Origin: Propionibacteriaceae bacterium
Lineage (GTDB): Bacteria > Actinomycetota > Actinomycetes > Propionibacteriales > Propionibacteriaceae
Length of the DNA: 15,044 bases
Reading direction: 5' to 3'
Assembly: GCA_030544185.1 (NCBI GenBank)
Contig: JAUNRO010000030.1
Location: forward strand, 1-15,044
A program made the position numbers and the translations under genes. Below the pieces are notes generated by a model. The model searched no databases and was not told the DNA's origin. It saw only the letters and a list, made by a program, of their open reading frames with translations. Position 1 is the first letter of the stretch. Every line of letters begins with the position of its first letter. Shown one piece after another: positions 12,694 through 15,044 of this stretch.

Positions 12694-12712
12694 CGGCACT
12701 GGATCAGTGCCG
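12694..12712. promoter_or_regulatory. Perfect 19-bp palindrome/hairpin in the phoA 5' region
   Basis: CGGCACTG-GAT-CAGTGCCG lies 25 nt upstream of the phoA start. A possible -10 (TAGGTT, complement of 12720-12725) would place the transcript's 5' end right at this element. It could be an operator or a 5' stem-loop. Confidence 0.45.
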
Positions 12713-12778
12713 CGTCAGGAACCTAACCCGAGGAGCTCAATGAATAGGTCGATAAAAGCGTGGGGAGGATGGTGCTTG

Positions 12779-12807
12779 AGTGAACATTCGGTGTTGTGAA
12801 AATGACC
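12779..12807 (-). promoter_or_regulatory. PHO-box-like repeats upstream of phoA
   Basis: Read on the minus strand, GGTCATT, CAACACC and GTTCACT start exactly 11 nt apart. They match the GTTCACC unit of actinobacterial PHO boxes at 5, 4 and 6 of 7 positions. The spacing fits, but the middle unit is poor. Confidence 0.3.
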
Positions 12808-12932
12808 GCGGAGTACGCCGGATATCAGTGGATGAACTGGGCAAACGCCTCCGCCCGGTCGAGTCGCTCGCAGGGCAGGATGGGCGCATGACCCCGTGGG
12901 TGTTCCACGTCGATGCTGAGCTAACTAATTAA
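12780..12932 (+). pseudogene. Possible small ORF or gene-start remnant
   Basis: An open frame of 50 codons runs from GTG 12780 to TAA 12932. Its second half reads VDELGKRLRPVESLAGQDGR and then MTPWVFHVDAELTN, with mostly but not strongly G/C third positions. The part from ATG 12888 (MTPWVFHVD) resembles the first strand of Y-family DNA polymerases (W-V-x-H-V-D-x-D), but the second Asp is missing and a stop follows within a few codons. No clear ribosome binding site was found. It overlaps the PHO-box-like repeats, so the coding reading is doubtful. Confidence 0.18.
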
Positions 12933-14620
12933 CCGCGGAATGCACTCGGCAGGACGGCCAGCAGGCGTCCCCAGCTGGGATCTTCGGCGTACGCCGTCAG
13001 GCGCCGCGCGGTCTCCCGTGAGCCGCGGGCGGTGACGAGCCAGGGCGGCTTGGGGCACAGCGCGAACTCGTGGTGGAGCAGCGATCGCGGGAACGGGCGG
13101 AACGGGCCGCCGGCGACGGTGCGCTCGGTGTCGGCGAGCAGCAGCGAGTTGTGCACCACACCGCTGCCGCTGCCGGGTTCGTGGCGGGTGTGCCCGGGGT
13201 AGGCACCCCAGGGCACCGTCGGCACCGCGAAGACGAATCCGCTCCACACGTTGATGCCGATGACGCCATAGCGCAGGTCGGCGACCGCTTCGTCGAATTC
13301 CGCACCCATGGCGTGGCGGTTCTCCGGGGCGACGATGATGCTGGCGCCGAGCGTCCCCGCCACGTGTTCGTTGGCGAACCCCACGGCCGCCCGCAGGAAC
13401 TCCGCGCCGGAGCCGGCGAGCGACGTGTGGCCGAGGGCCGGCGCGAAGAACTCTTCGGTGAACAAGTTCTCGTCGGGCTGGTCCGGCGCGAGTTCCACGA
13501 GATAGCAGCCGGAATAGAGCTCCGCATTCGGATGCGACTCCGAGAGGGCGGCCATGAGGCGGTCAGACCCGGCATACCAGGGATCGCGACGAGGGAGCGC
13601 ACGCAGGACTTTGCGGATCTCGGTCAGGAACTCCCCGCGCTGGTTCCAGTCGCTGCTGAGGATGAGAATCTGGGTGGCGATGCAGTTGTGTCCCGAGTTG
13701 TGCAGGCGTTGGGAGACGACCTGTTCGGCCTGATAGCGCAGATCCGCGGCCGTCCACTCACCGGGCACCACGATCGTGGGGGAGACATTGCCGAGCTCGC
13801 TGCTGATCGACGCCGAGATCCTCGGCTCGTCGAACGCCCGCCGCTGTTCCCCTTTCGGGCCCGGGCCCCACACGATCGCGTCGTGGGTGGCCCGGCTCCC
13901 GGTGAGATGCACGTGCGCGATCCCCGGATGGCGGACCAGATAGTCGCCGAGCTCCTCATCACCGTCGACGATCCACAGCAGGTCCGCCTCGATCAGCGGC
14001 GCCAGCGCACGCTGATAGCCCGGCACGAGCCCGGCGAACACCGGGTTCACCTTGAGGATGCTCGCTCTGTTGTGGGTGACGAGTTGATCCAGGGCGTCGA
14101 GCGGGCCGATCGCGCTCACGTTTCCGGCGCCCAGGACTGCGGCCACGCCGGCCGCCCCGCGCTCGCGCGCGCCCAGGCCAGCCCGTGCCCGGACCTCGTC
14201 CGGCGTCACGCCGGGCCGAAACCACACATCGGCCCAGAATCCGTGGAGGAGGGTGCGCTCCTGGCCGTTCGCGGGGAGTACGCGCGCGGTGGTCCGGCCG
14301 CCGGGTCCCGTTCCGAGCCGCAGCCCGTCCGCGGGAGACCGGCCCTCGCTCAGCGACTCGAGGCTGGTCGCGGTGGCCAGGCATGCGCTCAGCAGGGCGT
14401 ACGGGCCCGACAGCCATTCCTCCGCCTCGTCCCGCGGTGAGAGTGTGCCCTTGGCGGCGAGCGCGGCGGCGACCCAGGAGGCCGCCGTGGTGGCGACCGA
14501 GGCATGGGTGGCGCGGATCAGCGCGGCGCGCTCCGGCAGGGATCGTTCGGCCCATCCGGCGACTCCGGAGGCGAGGCGGACGACGGCTCGGTCCGCTTCG
14601 GCACGCAAGAATTCGCGCAT
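12929..14620 (-). CDS. Aldehyde dehydrogenase superfamily protein (long actinobacterial type)
   Basis: This 563-aa protein is a divergent member of the NAD(P)-dependent aldehyde dehydrogenase superfamily. In order: VLGAGNVSAIGPLDALDQL and ASILKVNP (cofactor-binding strands), HVHLTGSRATHD (the FTGS equivalent), SSELGNVSPTIVVPGEW (the ELGGK equivalent), SGHNCIATQ with the likely catalytic Cys, and FTEEFFAPALG (the E.FGPVL equivalent). The C-terminal WGAYPGHTRHEPGSGSGVVHN and PFRPFPRSLLHHEFAL belong to a long actinobacterial subgroup of unknown substrate. ATG 14620 is chosen as the first start inside the predicted transcript; GTG codons a few residues upstream are possible and no Shine-Dalgarno is clear. 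The gene is probably transcribed alone from the promoter near 14671. Confidence 0.82.
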   Translation of the reverse strand: MREFLRAEADRAVVRLASGVAGWAERSLPERAALIRATHASVATTAASWVAAALAAKGTLSPRDEAEEWLSGPYALLSACLATATSLESLSEGRSPADGLRLGTGPGGRTTARVLPANGQERTLLHGFWADVWFRPGVTPDEVRARAGLGARERGAAGVAAVLGAGNVSAIGPLDALDQLVTHNRASILKVNPVFAGLVPGYQRALAPLIEADLLWIVDGDEELGDYLVRHPGIAHVHLTGSRATHDAIVWGPGPKGEQRRAFDEPRISASISSELGNVSPTIVVPGEWTAADLRYQAEQVVSQRLHNSGHNCIATQILILSSDWNQRGEFLTEIRKVLRALPRRDPWYAGSDRLMAALSESHPNAELYSGCYLVELAPDQPDENLFTEEFFAPALGHTSLAGSGAEFLRAAVGFANEHVAGTLGASIIVAPENRHAMGAEFDEAVADLRYGVIGINVWSGFVFAVPTVPWGAYPGHTRHEPGSGSGVVHNSLLLADTERTVAGGPFRPFPRSLLHHEFALCPKPPWLVTARGSRETARRLTAYAEDPSWGRLLAVLPSAFRG

Positions 14621-14670
14621 CGCCACTCTGCCCACACTCGACGATCGCCTCTGGTTTGAAGCGATACCCC

Positions 14671-14708
14671 ACTGTAGGTCGCGTGGCCACCACAAGCGAG
14701 GCCTCGCT
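14671..14708 (-). promoter_or_regulatory. Promoter and 14-bp palindrome upstream of the aldehyde dehydrogenase-like gene
   Basis: On the minus strand TACAGT (complement of 14671-14676) is a good -10 element, placing the transcript start about 44 nt before ATG 14620. AGCGAGGCCTCGCT (14695-14708) is a perfect 14-bp palindrome located over the expected -35 area, a suitable place for an operator. Confidence 0.45.
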
Positions 14709-14747
14709 ATTAAGGGCACTGAATGCGGCAGGGGTCACTCGTCGGCT

Positions 14748-15044
14748 TCACAGGCCGGCGAGATCCCGCAGCGCACGCGGGCCGAGGGTGGTCACCGCCA
14801 GCCCGGCGACCCGGGTGATCAGCCCGCGGTCCGCGGTGACCAGGGTGACGCGGTCGCCCTCGGCGGTGCGGGCTTCGCACTGCGCGACCAGCTCGTCATC
14901 GCCGGATCCCGGCGCGTGGACCGTGACGATGCCACCGGCCGCACCCTCGCGTACGCCGTCGCGAGCGCGACCCTCCACCACCAGCACCACGCGGTCCCAG
15001 TCGAGCTCCGCGCCGGCAAGCGCCGCGTGCAGGCGGGCAGCGGC
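14748..15044 (-). CDS. NYN/PIN-like domain protein, 5'-truncated by the window edge
   Basis: The minus-strand frame is open from the window end to the TGA at 14748-14750, giving 98 visible residues. They begin AAARLHAALAGAELDWDR and continue VVLVVEGRARDGV, HAPGSGDDELVA, VTLVTADRGLITRVAG and a final TTLGPRALRDLAGL. These match the actinobacterial NYN (PIN-like nuclease fold) family, often mislabelled NTP pyrophosphohydrolase. The acidic residues of GSGDDE and TADRG would be metal ligands. The N-terminal part with the first catalytic Asp lies beyond the window, so activity cannot be judged. The GTG at 14990 is internal. Confidence 0.75.
   Translation of the reverse strand, partial: AAARLHAALAGAELDWDRVVLVVEGRARDGVREGAAGGIVTVHAPGSGDDELVAQCEARTAEGDRVTLVTADRGLITRVAGLAVTTLGPRALRDLAGL

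Noticed and set aside
11244..12743. 499-codon open frame on the plus strand opposite the alkaline phosphatase
   Set aside because: Antisense shadow caused by high GC; the minus strand encodes a complete phosphatase with every catalytic residue.
13070..14440. 456-codon plus-strand open frame
   Set aside because: Shadow of the aldehyde dehydrogenase-like gene on the minus strand.
7038..14950. Repeated GGCGTACGCC-like motif (for example near 7038, 8116, 10474, 12985)
   Set aside because: Scattered within coding regions in both orientations; looks like a genome-wide oligomer preference, not a local repeat array.

Overview
The window is high-GC DNA with dense genes and strongly GC-biased third codon positions. 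Families such as DUF5997, the HTH-less LysR-like protein and the NYN protein, the many leaderless-looking starts and the frequent GGCGTACGCC-type motif all point to an actinobacterium. A member of the Propionibacteriales is my guess, but nothing here proves the order. No rRNA, tRNA, CRISPR array or complete insertion sequence was found.

Layout. 3-2541: 3' part of an SDR oxidoreductase (+), a GNAT acetyltransferase with a HigA-antitoxin-like N-terminus (+), a VOC/PhnB-like protein (-), a degraded or tiny leaderless ORF, and a TfoX N-domain protein (+) preceded by an 11-codon leader ORF that overlaps it as ATGA. 2542-4867: a 14-helix DHA2 drug exporter and its TetR-family regulator (+), behind a clear -35/-10 promoter with a 17-bp perfect palindrome over the predicted start site. 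4868-6002: an acyltransferase of the PlsC family and a DUF5997 protein, both minus. 6006-6098: a deletion-scarred relic of a LysR-like gene, followed at once by a VapBC toxin-antitoxin module (+). 6815-9610: a GNAT-NUDIX fusion (-), a 57-aa membrane protein (+) that diverges from it over a symmetric 25-bp spacer, and a malonyl-CoA synthetase, MatB (-). 9814-10488: the intact HTH-less LysR-like gene, from which the relic derives or with which it shares a parent. 10539-12668: an alkaline phosphatase and a His/Asp-rich lipoprotein, apparently one operon (-). 12929-15044: an aldehyde dehydrogenase-like protein and the 3' part of a NYN/PIN-like protein, both minus.

How the parts fit. The exporter and TetR form a standard inducible efflux pair. 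The phosphatase and lipoprotein look like an exported phosphate-scavenging pair. DUF5997 has an HTH-like segment but no sensor, while the LysR-like protein has a sensor domain but no HTH; the two may form a split regulator. In this genome they are separated by about 3.8 kb, with a relic of the partner left beside DUF5997. The most notable signals are that relic, the mirror-symmetric leaderless promoter at 7913-7937, the recurring TANNNT-N6-start architecture, the HigA-GNAT fusion, and the opposite-charge histidine-rich segments in the phosphatase and its lipoprotein neighbour.
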